A stretch of 64,000 nt of DNA, taken from NCBI GenBank assembly GCA_000320545.1, contig ADNK01002325.1:1-64000 (forward strand). Direction: 5' to 3'. This document shows positions 48,425 to 60,021 of the stretch, one piece after another. The notes under the pieces are model-generated. The model ran no database searches and was not told the origin of the DNA. It saw only the letters and a program-made list of their open reading frames with translations. The stretch is from Bigelowiella natans CCMP2755 (Eukaryota > Cercozoa > Chlorarachniophyceae). A program made the position numbers and the translations under genes. Position 1 is the stretch's first letter; the number at the start of each line of letters is the position of its first letter.

Positions 48425-49050
48425 AGTTCTCCGTCTAATGTTTGGCGCTGTACCAACTGCGACGGCAGATCGCTGCATGCTGCACCATTTGTTCGTACTG
48501 AGCATCTACGTATGGACTGATACACGTGCGGTGCCAACCACTTGCTACATAGTCACTACGAGCGATAGAATAAGCATATATGCCAAGAAATTCCATACCT
48601 TTATAAATGAAATTCTAGAATTGTCGAAATGTTGGTCGCTATTCATGTAAGGCGAGAGTGCGTGGCAACACAAATGTGCACAGTTTCATTTTTTCTTTCA
48701 TATCAACTCGTGGCGTCCGCACATGGTACGCACTTCAGATGTCACATCTACAACAGCATCTTCTTTGAAATAGATACACACGTGCTTAAAAACGTGCAGA
48801 GCGTACAAGCTAGACTAGTAGAAGTTGTTGTCCTGGTAGCACAGCAGCGTGCATGCGCGCTCATCTAGCTGTGCAGTAGAGGACTCACAGCGTGCTTGAT
48901 TCGACAACATGTTTCTGTTGCTGCGTGACCAGATAGACATTTTTGCATTACGCTAAGAGATGCATTGTAGCAGGTCATGTTATATCTCTTTCTCAAACCA
49001 TCGTAGCGCATAAATGAGGGGCAAAGTTGCCGCATTCGATGCACAGTGAT
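48425..49050. other. Convergent-gap palindrome island E
   Basis: The gap lies between the 3' ends of the SH3b gene and the tail-anchored gene. CATGC, GTGCAC, ACGTGC, GCGC and CTAG words are enriched (densest at 48,470-48,560 and 48,650-48,900). No gene is supported. A plus-strand open frame through the SH3b stop region is a shadow. Confidence 0.65.
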
Positions 49051-50584
49051 CTACAATGGAGCGGAAAAATAAAGATCTATGCCTAACCAGCTCATAAAGG
49101 ATATGAAAAAGCTAGCGATAAATGTTAGTCTCCATTTTTTAATATTTTTTTCGCGCATCTCATTTCTTTCTCCTTCCAACGCACTCTCTATTCTTCTTTG
49201 AATGTATCCAGACAAATCTTCATCGTTCATCACATCGTTCCGGATCTCATCAAACTGAATCTGATTTTTATGATGAAATGATGTGAATTGGATGCTGTAC
49301 AATTTGATCCTCGAAGGAAATATCACCTTCAAAGTCGTTTCAACTTGTCCACCAGCATGATCATTTCCGTGTGAGTTTGTCGAGCACTTCAATTTCGAAA
49401 TTAGGGATTCTTGCGACCTGATGATCTTGCATTGGAATGGAATAAAGCTAGAACTGAGAGCATTGCTCCTGCGCTATGCGCTATGCAATGGCTATGAAAG
49501 ATCCTGAGGATGTTTGACTACCTCATTTTTTTCTCGCATAATCAATTTTTCGTTTCTAAGACTTGTCTTTAGTGTCTTGAGCTCGTTCAGGATGAGCTCG
49601 TTTTTCTGAGGGCGAACATATAATTTCACACCTGATTACTTACATTGACACTCTCTCATGTCCACAAAATCTGCTTTACAAACAAACTTTGGAAAATGAG
49701 CTTTGTGAGTCGCTGCCTGGCATCTTCTTTTCGTAGCTCTTCTGCGATTGCCTTAGATTTCTTGAAGTTATGAGTGAGTTGTATTCTTCTATCATTTTCT
49801 CTGCGGATTTTGCCTGGTTTTGTAACATTGCAACCAGTAACTTAACTTAAATCTGCATTTGCGCCGCAAGATATTTCATTTTTATTAAGTGACCTTCTCA
49901 GAAAGTCTCAAGCACTCCTCTCGCAGAGTCTTGCATTCATTCTGAAGAGAATCCTATTTGACCATGGCTTAGTGATTTCATGAAGATAGATTCAAATGAA
50001 ACTTGACATTTCAAAATGCTATTGCATCACAATTAGAAGTGCGTAGTCCAGTAGTCTACCTTCCTGTCTTCAGCACAAGCTAAATCCTTCGCTAGATCAA
50101 GAAGTTTCATGCTTTGGCTTGAATTGCGTTCTTCTAGCCTAATGTTAAGGTCCCACAAATGGTAAAACCTTTCCTATGTGTTGTAAATGACAAACCTTTT
50201 GATTGTAGAATCAGCTGACCTCGATTCTCTCTCACGCAAGGTGTTTAACATTTGAACCTTATTTGCAAACACTTTTTTGTCAAGAATTAGCTACATCCAG
50301 TTTCGTATCAATTGTGCCTTTTGTTCATAAGAGTCGCACTTTTCTTTTAATGACACAACAGCCTCAAACTGAAGACAAACCATTCATAGGAGAGAATAGA
50401 AATTTTATGCGTTATGTAACATTTTACAATTGAAACTCTGCTATTAAAATTGTTTTTGTTGCTCTTATTAAACCTGTTCATAGCTTATTGTTATCGTTCC
50501 GTCGTCAGAATTGTTCGAAATAATGTTGTGCTTCAATGGATAGAACATTACATCTTCGTCATCGCTAGATTGATCACCATCCAT
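49051..50584 (-). CDS. Tail-anchored coiled-coil protein
   Basis: Start ATG at 50,584 opens an acidic exon (MDGDQSSDDEDVMFYPLKHN). Short coiled-coil exons follow, such as FEAVVSLKEKCDSYEQKAQL near 50,370-50,290. The last two exons join in phase 0 (TTLK to IQFDEIRNDVM) and read to TAG at 49,051. The final 40 residues hold a basic stretch (REKNIKKWRL), one hydrophobic helix (TFIASFFISFMSWLGI) and a short polar end, which is the layout of a C-terminal tail anchor in ER, Golgi or mitochondrial membrane. Such rod-plus-anchor proteins often tether vesicles or organelles; that role is inferred. It is divergent from the gene at 50,932 across 347 bp. Confidence 0.72.
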
Positions 50585-50931
50585 TTCAAATTGACAATGT
50601 AGCTTGAAAGATAGTTTCGCTCTCCGATGTCCCTTTTGTGTTACTCATCAGAATTGTAACTCCTGTCTCAAACAGGATAATTATGGAAAACAATCGAGAT
50701 TATCCCTGAGCGACAAATAATATTCAGCTCGTTCCAACACAGGCCTCATAAAGATTTTTTTTTTGTTACAGTCAGAACACTTACAAACTGTTACGTGCAT
50801 TTTGTCCACTTACAATATTGCATGCATTTTGTTCACAGCGACAAGCATAATTGGGATTGTTGGGTACAAATATGTCATAGAAGTCATAGGCTTTCATCAT
50901 TGCACCCTCCATCTATTCGTACTTGCAAATC
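50585..50931. promoter_or_regulatory. Divergent 347-bp spacer between two coiled-coil genes
   Basis: A+T-rich, with a T run near 50,756-50,763 and no island words. The close start codons make a shared promoter likely. Confidence 0.5.
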
Positions 50932-52608
50932 ATGAAACAGGGTAATCTGGAAGCTGGTACTAATGCAACCCAATCCTCTTCTACTCCAAAACCCAATGGT
51001 GATCCTGTAATGTGCATGCACGATTCTGAGGATGATTCTATTGTGCGATGTGCTGGAGGTGACATTTATTCTGCGAAAGATTACTCATTCCAAACTCAAC
51101 AAAACTTCACTGATGCATTGAGTGGTACTGTAAAAAGCTCAATCTACACGACCAAAGTTGTAAGTAATGCTGGATGCTCAATGATAAGCGATTCCTCTGT
51201 TGAAATGCAAAGCCTTCAAAGTCTAGTGAAAGAACAGTCGAAGCATTTTGAAGTTCTATTGGAGAAAGGGAAAGAATTAGAAATGCAGAATAGTGAAGGT
51301 AGTACTTGTGATAGGTTCTAATGTGCTCAACAACCCCTACCCTGTTCGTTTTGATTCGATAGAACGGAAAAGACTTACAGATATCCAGTTTAAACATCGA
51401 GAAGCTGTGCATCGGAAAAATTCGGCACTAGAAACACTGAGAACCCTTAAAGCTGTGAAACATCGGAATATGATCATGTACTTTAGCAATTAAATCTTTT
51501 ACAGATTTTGGAACCAACCAGAATTCAATGATGTTAACAGAGTGGCGAAACTTGAACAACAATGTTTTGTTTCGCGGGGGTTGATCCAGAAAGGACAACA
51601 AGAAGAAAATGAAAAATTGAAGGAAGAAATAAAAATCCTTACTCAAAATATTAATCAGCAGCGAGAATGGCGTGAGGAAGTGGCGGCAAAAAATGGTGGC
51701 CCTATTTACGCATTATTTTTATCCGTTGAAATATATTCCTACCCATTTTTATTAGATACCATGAGAAATCTAAAGATGGATTTGGACGATGAATACGGAG
51801 AAACGCTCTCCAAGTTAGAGCTTCACAAAAACGATTCAGAAATGAACCGACTAAAGAAAGAAATCGCAATTGCTTCGACACGATTGCAAGAAAAACAAAG
51901 TCATCTTCGGGCTGATCAGCGCAAACTTCTAGGTTTAGGTGAAGATATGAAATCGTTAGTCTCATAAGCTTGCATGAATTTCCACCTTGTACCTCATACG
52001 AAATCACAGTGAAGCTGATGTAAAATCATAGACAAAACTCTGGAATCTTTAACGAAAAGAAAAGAGATCGAACATCAATCTGTAAGATTAGTTGCATGTC
52101 AAAACTTACATGCAAACATTTCAAAATTGAAGCTATCCATTCGCAAATCATACCTGCTTGAAATTTGGGAAAGAGAACGAAACCAAGGCTCGTTTCATTG
52201 CTCTTTTCTGTGTCTTAGCTTCTTGATCATTCTCTTCTCTTCTCTTACCTCTTTTGCTGCTCTATTTTTTTAAAGGCCAAAAGCCGAAAACAGAATGCGA
52301 AGGAAATAATGAAGGAAAGAGTTCTTCTGTCATCGTTGAAAAAAGACCAAGCAAAGTTACAAAGAGAATATGAAATGCTAAAAAAAAAAATTCGACTTTG
52401 TCAAGGTAAACAGCCTAGCATTCCAATGAATCGCACAGACGTTAAATGTCCAGTAACACATGGCATGAACACCATCCTTTCACCGACTACAGTTCTAGAG
52501 AAAAACGTAAATACATCAATCTTGGTGAATTCTAGCACAAATGATCCCAATGATGATGATGAGGGAAGTAGCATTGTAGATTTAGATGAAGATGCTATGG
52601 TCTGGTAG
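50932..52608 (+). CDS. Coiled-coil protein with acidic C-terminus
   Basis: Start ATG at 50,932 and stop TAG at 52,608. Exon 1 encodes a Ser/Thr/Asp-rich leader and the first heptads (QSLQSLVKEQSKHFEVLLEK). It joins an exon at about 51,362 (ERKRLTDIQFKHREAVHRKN), then others with clear heptads (EENEKLKEEIKILTQNI; SEMNRLKKEIAIASTRLQ). The last exon, from about 52,276, ends in an Asp-rich acidic tail (NDDDEGSSIVDLDEDAMVW). No enzyme domain is seen; the intron near 51,478 is small (about 63 bp) and its donor is ambiguous. The IVDLD stretch flanked by acidic residues resembles a SUMO-interacting motif; this is a weak inference. Confidence 0.72.
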
Positions 52609-53202
52609 AAAGATCTGTGTCTAGCTAGCTAGATTTGAAACATGACCTCGTGCCATTTCTGAAGCAAATGTGCATTGCAGATGTCACATTTAGTTTTGAG
52701 AGTACTAGAACAAGGTGAATGGCACATTCAATCTAGATCTCACATGGTAAATGCTTGATGCTACAAGAGGCAGACGTTTTGACGCAAGTCAAAACGTACG
52801 TGTCATGCGCGTGGGCAACAACATATGAGACCTGTTTTTGTTCGATGAGATGAACCACATGTGGTGTGCTGTCATCAGGTTCTCAACATCCTCCAAACAC
52901 ATCGCATCAGCTATAAGCACAAAACGTTGCGTTTTTGCTGTACATGCTCAATTTGTTGGATGAAACATTCCATCAGCACTAGAGTAGAAGACGTTACGGC
53001 TATGCACAATGAGTGTCACGTTGAGCTATGTGTACTGTGATCACAAATCGCTTGAGAGAGGCGTTTTCCTATCATTAGCTATGACGCTTTCTTCACACGT
53101 GAGATGCAATAGCAATCCCACAGCTAAAACTAGAACCATGACAAATTTCAATTGCAAGTTGTTGCAACGTACGTAACAAAAATGAGTTCTCCATGCAAAA
53201 TT
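52609..53202. other. Convergent-gap palindrome island F
   Basis: It fills the whole space between two facing stop codons. It opens with CTAGCTAGCTAG at 52,620 and contains ACATGTGG, CATGCGCGTG, GTGCATTGCA and TCTAGA-type words. It is less dense than islands C and D, and no coding signal is seen. Confidence 0.6.
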
Positions 53203-54278
53203 TTCAAGTTCTCATGAACGAATCTTCACTATTCTTTTGATCTAAAATGGGTTTCGAAGGCTGATCCTCCTCCTTGTTTTTGGGTGTGTTTAAAGGGGTT
53301 CCATTCGTCTCGCATAAACTCTAAAATTAGAAATATCTGTATTTGAGTTTATGTCAAAAATTGTTGGATATCATACATTCTACAATTATCATCACCCTAT
53401 TTCTGAGGTTCATTAAGGGCGAAGGATGTAGTGGTGGCTTTTGGATCCGTTCTAGATTTTCGGAAGAATCGTAACAGAAAACCAAAATGATGCGTGATAT
53501 CAGTTCTAATTTAATGGCTGCCACGCTTAAGACACAAAAGCACACACACACACACATATCTAGGTAAATAGCGAAATAGTAGTAGTAATGTGGAAATCGA
53601 AGTCAAAGAGAATGTCTTGTCGATTTGTATGATTGCCGCAGATATATATCTAAAACGTAGCCACCCTGATGGCAACAATCTTAACACATACCCTTACTTG
53701 CATCACACTTAACCAGAGCTCTGACGGAGGAATGACGGATTGTCTCTGAACTGTATCCCTGCTTTGGGCCTAAATTTCCTGAATATCATGATCATGATGA
53801 CGAAATATGAGCATTCATCATTTATGGAAATATTATATGAAAACACAAAGATCAAGTTTTGTTAGATGCTTTTACCACTGTATCTCCGCTCTCTCTCTGT
53901 GGCAGAGGTTGATGAATTGCCTAGCATCGATATAAATATGGTATTCTTAGTAATGAGCTTACATCTTTATATTCCAGCACATATCTGCATTAGTTATCTG
54001 ACCATAATGTACAATGTCCATGCAATTGAAACATGTGTAGTGTATTTTCTTTCGTTACCGCTCCCCCGCCTCACTGCTCCAGAAGACATCTCAGAATCGC
54101 TTGACCGCCTAGACGAATTTGTCGTTCTTCGTGCCAAAGCATCGGGCGAGCTACAAATAAAAACATACAGCTGATAAACATAATTATGGAAAAAGAGAAG
54201 GTAGAGCCAACAATAAATGCATCAGCTGTTACGCACTACTGCCGTATTTACTTGATCAACACCAAACTGCCCGCCCAT
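53203..54278 (-). CDS. Small basic/Ser-rich protein, multi-exon
   Basis: A tentative chain begins at ATG 54,278 (MGG), joins in phase 2 to an exon near 54,160-54,065 rich in Arg and Ser (RRTTNSSRRSSDSEMSS), and continues through short exons near 53,970, 53,915 and 53,775. The last two exons join in phase 0 (HPSPLMNLRNR to SLCETNGTPLNTPKNKEE) and end at 53,203. If the start is right, the Met-Gly-Gly end could be myristoylated and the RRSS sites phosphorylated; both are guesses. No family is recognised. The plus strand of the 54,065-54,160 exon is also open, so strand was chosen from splice sites. Confidence 0.5.
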
Positions 54279-54764
54279 CGGGTATCAAGTCGTATAGAAA
54301 TGTATGTTTTTGTTGGTTGTACTTGTTCTGTTCTCTACGTTATATTTGCTCTACTTACATTACCCTTTGGATGCTACCAGTACATTTGAAATCCTCGTCG
54401 TTGCATTCGTGAGGTTCGATGGCGTTCGCGACATAGGGTGTGGTTCTGCAGCTGTATAGTAGTTGCGCTGATTTTCACGCAGATAGATCTCCTGTCTGAT
54501 ACCTGACAGGAATGAGGAAGAGAGTCAAACATAGATTCGGATATGCATATTTGAGATTAAATTATAGTAATAAAAAATACGACTCAAATGTACATTATTC
54601 AAATTTCATTTATTGTTGGTCAGTAATGATAACATTATACTACTCCTTCCTTCTACCCCTCTCTCTACTGTCGTAGTAGTACTTTCTCGTGCTGCGATGT
54701 TCATGGTGCGTAGATCATCTACTTTTCTGTTGCCTTGAATAATTTAGATTATTGACCATCAATA
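54279..54764. other. Short spacer between two minus-strand genes
   Basis: No gene is supported; there are A+T-rich words and a short CCTGTCTGAT/ACCTGACAGG dyad near 54,491-54,510. Confidence 0.4.
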
Positions 54765-56873
54765 CTATGATATCCAATATGGATTTCGCCGCCATACTAC
54801 TAATACTGCAACTACAACTTGTGGCAATGCTAATCGTGTGTGTACCTGTGACAAACGACTATATACATATAGAATGTGATGACTGTAAAAGATAATGGCA
54901 GTAATATTCGAATGGTGAAATCTCAATTCTCTTGTCTCACATGCTTTTTTTTTCATCCCTTGAAACCGAATTAAACACCACCAGAATACTGTAAAATTCA
55001 AGAAATATATCAGATTTAATGCAAAATGAGGGGTAGAATGAATATGGTTTTTACTTAGTGCAAACGAGATTCCACAAAAGAAAACAAGGATAGCCCCCAC
55101 AATTAAAAACGTTGTGTCTTGTAAGATTTTCTTTGTATCCGCATCATCCTTCGCAGGGTATAATAAGGCTGGGCTGAAAGTCGGAGCATAGGAACTGTCG
55201 AGATACCCAACAAGAAGAAACATAATATGGTGATGTTGTACATGAAGAGGAATCAGATCTTAGATAATGCAAAGTAATCCTTCACCACCTCGGAGGCGGT
55301 GTGGGTGTGGAACCCTGCTCGTTGCCTGGATTGTCTTGAGTTGGCGCTATCGTCGGTGATTTCGTCGCAGCAGAAACTTCTTCCCAATGAGGTCCTGTAT
55401 GTGTTTGAGCATTTGGATTTCTCATTGATGCTATCATTTTATAAGCACAAGATTTCAAGCAGAAACATTTATTTGTTGTAAGAATCTTCATTGTAATTTT
55501 GTTGAAGGGACAAAAGACACTTTAAAATTGATGATACACCGTATGCTACTTTTGCTGCGTGTGTGTCAGTTGAGATTCGATAGGATAGCACCTTGATACG
55601 TACAATCCAGGCAGATATCATCACTTAGCCACCATCTTGGGGTCATGACAACCATACTTTGATGATGTGCGTTACGGTAGTTTTGTGCTAACGAGGAGCA
55701 ATTGAGGCACTTTCCACCATCAACTACCCACGGAAAAGAGGCACTTCCTGTCCCTGCAGTTCCCCCCCCTGTTGCTGTCTCTTTATATGGTAACCAAACT
55801 TGAGTAGGTTTTATTAAGTAGCAGGACGAGTAGAAGATCGGATCAGAAGGGTCAGTAGAAAGGACAAATCTGAGAAAACACAAAAAGGAGAGTAAAAGCG
55901 GTATTCGTTGTCATAGAGTAGGGGGGGGAAATAGCATTATAATTAATTAATTAATTAATTACTGTGGAGCTCCATTATTTTCACGTTGTTCCTGCGCTTC
56001 TAGTTCCACACCATAACATATCTTTTCAAAAATTCAAAAACAACAACATAATAATAATACTCATATTTATTATTTTGCAGGCTAGGATCAAGATACTCTT
56101 TATACAGGTGAAAGGTATTGAATGTGCCAAACCATGGAAGATGATTTAGGAGGTTCTTTTCGAAAGACATCAACACCACTTAAAGCAAGGATTCTATTTT
56201 GGCCTTAATTTTAATATTACCATCAAAACAAATCGATATAGTCATGAATCTATCGATGAGTTTAAAACATGCATAAATGTTAAAAGGAAAATATCAATGT
56301 CATCTATCTCTATCATCGGTTTCTCCTTTAAAATTCTCATCATCATCATCATCATCATTATCATCCTCTCACAACTACTGTTACTACTACTGTTACTACT
56401 ACTTACTACTCTCCGTACTACCCAGAAGCTGTATCCGAACAAATCTAGCCTTGACACCACCACAATTTACATTCAAAGTGCACAACGAATCCTATGGAAA
56501 TAAGAAGCAACAAATAACCTCGAAATTACAATAAGAGACTTGTGTTATCATCAATAAGAATATCGAAACCATACCACGAAATTACTACACTTGATACTAA
56601 TTCTACTACTACTTCTACTACTACTACACTACTATTACAGTCTACCATACTAACGAATACACATTCATCCCGTTGCAGACTCGCTGAATCAGACCTTAAA
56701 CAGATAATCTTCGCAATACGATATCTTACTAATTTCCCCACAAATATGCCTGATGACATGAGAATTTTTATGGGCAGGATATGAAGTTGAGGGGTGGGGG
56801 GGGGGGGGGGGGCAGAAGGAAGATAGAAGAGTAGTAGTAAGTGGTAGTAGTTGAGTAGTAGAAAATAGTTGTC

Positions 56874-56906
<33 letters not shown>

Positions 56907-59596
56907 ATACCGATTATGGTCGTCATATCGATTCGTAGCGTTAGAGAGGTATATCAGCACTCCTGTGTCAGGATGAGAAGTGTTCAATGCTCCGGCAAAA
57001 GATACCTTGGAATCCCACGTGCTTCTCGGTGATACCTGCATAATGAGAACGACAATAAAAATACAAACCTAACCATATATACCAGGAGAAACGATTTGTA
57101 TTACTTGTGGTGCACCCCCACCCTGGCGATTAGTAACGTAAAGAAAAGGGTCATGGCCTGCAGATACACCCCTGATGAGGCTCATGCAGATGTTATTCCC
57201 TCCACCCTGAAAGAACCAACTCATAGCACACGTGTACGTAGAATGCAATCCTGGGTAATTATCAGTAGATTTAGGCTGGATCCCTGGAAGATGTACACTG
57301 ACAACTCCTATTTCTTCTAAACTTCGATCATCGCCTCCTCCTAGATCACGTTCCCAGAATGCTGCTATATTTGAGGAGGCATGTGATTTGGAGGTAGTAT
57401 TATCGGCCCTCGGTACCCATGCTTGTGGAAAGTGTGAAGTAAACCATTCGATAGAGATCCAGTGAATATCGGGACATGCGCGGTACACGTAGTGTCTGTT
57501 TGCTCCATTTGTGTAATCTAGATATCTGGATGATTGTTCTGTGGGCTTTAGTGTGAGTTTTCCGTCAATTACATTGACGAAGAAAGTAATGCTTTTATCT
57601 TGGTCCTCCTCTAATAGGAACTTGGAGTTTTCAGCAACACAACCATCGTATCCAATCCCCCCTTCACCGACATATACTGTGACTTTATACACTCCTGTAG
57701 GCACCTCAATGCTCCATTCATTGACGGTGCCGTCTGTACATGTTGTATTCCACGCATTTCTCTCTACTTTCCCAGTTCTATAATCTCCAATGTATCTTCC
57801 TACCTGCTGAGAAACCAAGCCGTCGCTGCTAACACCCATGCCCATCGGACATTTCCAACCGAATCTAGACGAATAGTTTCCATGATGATACTCATGACTG
57901 TCTTGACCAAAAAGTGACCCGATATCTGGCGTCCAAGGTGCTGTCAAATTGATGTACACTGGGGAGCCTTTAAAGGCAGGTGCTATTGGTTGGAAAGAGA
58001 TGAAGTGGGAGATATCGTTCTTCTCATTGATAGTAGTAGTAGTAGTAGTAGTAGTAGTAGCAGGGGGGGGCTTCCGCTCATAGTACCTCCAATCAAGATG
58101 TTCCTCTAAATGAGATCCAAATTCGCAAATACGAAACTGATGGTTCTTCCCGGTAAATGGTGTATTATCAGACGATGATATCAATGCTGAGTCATAAGAT
58201 GCCGAGTCCCTCCTCCTCCTCCATGCAATTGCATTGCAGTTCTTAGTGTTTGCACAAAGGACTGTTGCTTCCTTGAAGCTGCTACCATTAATGTCATTCC
58301 CTCTGGAGCAAAGTCTCATTTCCAGAATGACTGTCTTGTTCAGCCATTCCTCCCAGTTATCAATCGAAGTTGCCTCTTTACATCCTTCGCTACTGACCTT
58401 CATTAGGTTTGCATTATTGGCCATATGGATGTAGTCTGTAGGATAGGTATCTTTCCATGAGTTTGGATTCGTTAAATCCCATGGCCCATTGCTTATGTTC
58501 AAGTATATTGCAGGGTTAGTGAGGTCATTACGTACAGGGACGGCATTCACGCCAAAGTCTCCCGAAAAGGTCGGAGACCGTGCTGCTGAAGCCCAAGCCG
58601 TCCTTACATCGAGTACACAAGAACTAACATCTTTGGATGCATCGTGCATAGCCCCGACCAGTCGTTTTGGTTTTGTAAATCTGCAGTGGTTGATGATCTG
58701 AACAGAGTTATTTAAGAACTTCTTGCCATATATTTCATTCTCAGGGACTTGAAAAGGGAAGCCCAGTACATCAATAGCATCTGCATACCCCTCCCAGAAC
58801 CAGTGAACAACGAATTGATTTTCGTGCGTATGATGATGAGTGGGAATGGGGATGCAGAAGACATCGTGGTCGCCATGATTGCTCTCCAAAATTTCAAATC
58901 GCAATGCCCCGATGATCCAAGGATACACATTAGATCGATGGAATATGAACTTATCAGTAGATATAGCTTCCTCTTTGTACTTATATAAAATCCTACTTGG
59001 GTAGTCAGGGTGTTCACAGTAATCCGCATCGAATGTCGAAACTGGGCCTACGAAATTTGCACCGCCGCTACACCTGCTCTCCTCGGCACAATGGTGTAGA
59101 CGTGGGTATCGATATGCCATGTTTGCGCTTGCAGGAGCTTGGTCGATGTAATCATCTACCCAAACTGCGTATTTGAGAAGGTCATAGGTGTAATGTTCAT
59201 TTGATAAAGCAAAAATCACGAATCGATGATGTCCACTATGAGCAGAAGAGACCTATTGTGTGAAATGAAAGCTGAGTCATCATCATCATCATCACGTTGC
59301 ACAAGTCCGCTTCCTGAGCTCGACATACCAACACGAAATAATACCTTTATTGCTGTTTTCTGCCCAGGTCCAAGTTGTGAATGAATAACCCCAGGCATAT
59401 GTGGAATGAACGGTTTGGTGCCAGATGCAGCAAGCTGGGATCGTGATGGAGATAAGATCCAGTTGTGGCTGCTTGTACACGGCGCCAGAGGGAGGAGGAT
59501 GCAGAAAACTGATATGATAATAACTAAAATAATGAGGGCGTCCCCAGGCCGGGGACGAGAATATTGTAGAAGGAAAAGTATGATTAATGAAGCCAC
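54765..59596 (-). CDS. Large secreted/type I membrane protein with HNW N-terminus, PAN-like and lectin-like domains
   Basis: The first supported exon (from about 59,596; start not located) holds a hydrophobic signal segment and then SSHNWILSPSRSQLAASG. A 92-bp intron (59,344-59,253) joins in phase 0 to an exon that stays open to 57,069. It contains a YPWIIGALRFE / FVVHWFWEGYADAIDV region, a Cys-rich PAN/apple-like region (about 58,420-58,060, ending CEFGSHLEEHLDWRYYERK) and a Thr run. A galactose-binding-like beta domain follows (about 58,020-57,480; NEWSIEVPTGVYKVTVYVGE). Smaller exons follow (55,865-55,593 with CLNCS and CLDCTY; a Pro/Thr stalk; 55,188-55,056). The last of these carries a transmembrane helix (FLIVGAILVFFCGISFAL) and a Lys-rich tail. 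If the signal peptide is cut before HNW, His would be residue 1, as in His-brace oxidases (LPMOs); this is inference. Confidence 0.72.
56795..56813. repeat. G homopolymer and flanking (GTA)n
   Basis: A run of about 17 G interrupted once, followed at 56,875-56,906 by (GTA)n, lies within an intron of the membrane-protein gene. Confidence 0.85.
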
Positions 59597-59610
59597 TTTT
59601 TCTATCGAGG

Positions 59611-59652
<42 letters not shown>

Positions 59653-60021
59653 ACTACCTCCAAAGAAGGACATGGATAGCTGAGAATACTTACAAACACT
59701 CGAACCTAGCATTAACAAATATCAACTACCCGCAAGTTATAGTGAAGCAATAAATCTTGTAAATGTTCTCACTCGTTCCACACCTTCACTCAGCCTGAAC
59801 AATATCGCACTGTGCGCTAAAGAATAAGCTTCGACTCTGTCCCCCGGAGCGCTCCGAATTCTATTTTAGTATCTGGATAATCCTACCTACTTCCCTCCTC
59901 CTCCTGCTCCTCCTCCCCCCCCTTTCTCCTCCTCTTCCTCCACATACGTGAATGATTAGAGTTTAGAGCAGCAGAATGTGGCAGTTTTCCTCTCCTCCTC
60001 CCTTCCTTCTTCCTTCTTTAC
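59597..60021. promoter_or_regulatory. Divergent 5'-5' region with (CT)n and pyrimidine tracts
   Basis: A (CT)n run occupies 59,611-59,648 and C/T-rich sequence lies at 59,880-60,020. The unlocated first exon of the membrane-protein gene should lie here. No palindrome island is present. Confidence 0.45.

Noticed and set aside
51478-51504. A 27-nt intron
   Set aside because: An alternative acceptor gives a normal intron of about 63 nt in the same phase, so an ultra-short intron is not required. A 25-nt candidate near 6,594-6,618 was dropped for the same reason.
54065-54163. Resemblance of one frame to the start of U2AF35
   Set aside because: Only about ten residues match and the following exons contain no zinc finger or RRM sequence.
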